Shown here one piece after another: positions 63,649 through 64,000 of a stretch of DNA of 64,000 nt. A model generated the notes under the pieces. That model searched no databases. It was given only the letters and a program-made list of their open reading frames with translations, and was not told the DNA's origin. Position numbers and translations under genes: made by a program. The DNA is taken from positions 20,243,020 to 20,307,019 of the forward strand of contig NC_080546.1 in assembly GCF_028640845.1 (NCBI RefSeq), read 5' to 3'. This DNA is from Ahaetulla prasina. Taxonomy: Eukaryota; Chordata; Lepidosauria; Squamata; Colubridae. Each line of letters starts with the position of its first letter. Within the stretch, counting starts at the first letter, position 1.

Positions 63649-64000
63649 CAGAGTTGGAAGGGACCTTGGAGGTCTTCTAGTCCAACCTTCTGCTTAGGTA
63701 GGAAACCCTATACCACTTCAGACAAATGGTTATCCAACATCTTCTTAAAAATTTCCAGTGTTGGAGCATTCACAACTTCTGGAGACAAGTTGTTCCACTG
63801 ATTAATTGTTCTGTCAGGAAATTTCTCCTTAGTTCTAATTGCTTCTCTCCTTGATTAGTTTCCACCGGTTGCGTCTTGTCCTGCCCTCAGGTGCTTTGGA
63901 GAATAGCTTGACTCCCTCTTCTTTCTGGCAGCCCCTGAGATATTGGAACACAGCTATCATGTCTTCCCTAGTCCTTCTTTTCATTAAACTATACATACCC
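63649..64000 (-). mobile_element. CR1 LINE 3' end, continues past the window
   Basis: AACAGAGTTGGAAGGGACCT, then GGTCTTCTAGTCCAAC, ATTCACAACTTCTGGAGAC and CTGCCCTCAGGTGCTTTGGA: antisense of the conserved CR1 3' UTR and ORF2 C-terminus. Well preserved; the coding part continues beyond 64,000. Confidence 0.88.

Overview
The window looks like non-genic DNA from a squamate reptile, most probably a snake. No host protein-coding exon, tRNA gene, rRNA gene or CRISPR array could be supported. The lineage call is an inference from the repeats: Sauria-type tRNA SINEs ending in (ACCTTT)n, a Bov-B (RTE) LINE fragment, CR1/Rex-type LINEs whose 3' ends run into (AATAG)n arrays, L2-tailed tRNA SINEs, a vertebrate-type L1, and very many short hAT-like elements with intact 8-bp target duplications. 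Base composition is AT-rich with GC-richer islands that coincide with mobile elements.

Layout. 0-7 kb: the end of a Tc1-like transposon inserted beside an L1 ORF2 3' end; a SINE nested inside a SINE; a 360-bp solo LTR with 5-bp target duplication; and the 5' half of a second L1 (ORF1 plus the ORF2 endonuclease region) on the minus strand. 7-14 kb: CR1 fragments, a 47-bp perfect palindrome, large tetranucleotide arrays and a 448-bp hAT element. 14.1-15.9 kb: a 5'-truncated Penelope-like element (PLE) with an open RT plus GIY-YIG frame, followed by a promoter-like CCAAT cluster and a hammerhead-like hairpin. 16-29 kb: two more solo LTRs of the 3-kb family, hAT and mariner-like MITEs, foldback elements and SINEs. 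29.67-34.24 kb: a complete-length Ty3/Gypsy retrotransposon on the minus strand with identical 188-bp LTRs and perfect TTAAC duplications, but a frame-broken interior. 35-56 kb: more MITEs, an L2 LINE inserted in a MITE, a 571-bp solo LTR, RTE/Bov-B remains and CR1/Rex copies. 56.3-61.3 kb: two young copies of one CR1-superfamily LINE in opposite orientation, the first split by a later (AATAG)n-tailed LINE, with a full-length Sauria SINE and a 14-bp minisatellite between them. 61.7-64 kb: a 516-bp hAT element, a featureless stretch and a CR1 3' end running off the edge.

How the parts relate. The window records successive transposition: LINEs supplied RT for the SINEs (the Sauria tail resembles Bov-B, the other SINE tail resembles L2), LINE and SINE tails sit at the start of microsatellites, and elements land in one another. 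The most interesting signal is a shared RNA-like module. The PLE 3' end and a dispersed asymmetric foldback repeat (about 0.83, 13.2, 20.8, 27.0, 36.6 and 48.2 kb) both carry CTGAAGA, one base, a 6-bp stem, a 6-base loop and GAAACGTC, with different stem sequences that still pair. This suggests that the foldback family is a non-autonomous PLE relative carrying a hammerhead-type motif. The main technical caution is the Gypsy element: several of its frame breaks look like single-base homopolymer contractions, which may be consensus errors rather than real decay.
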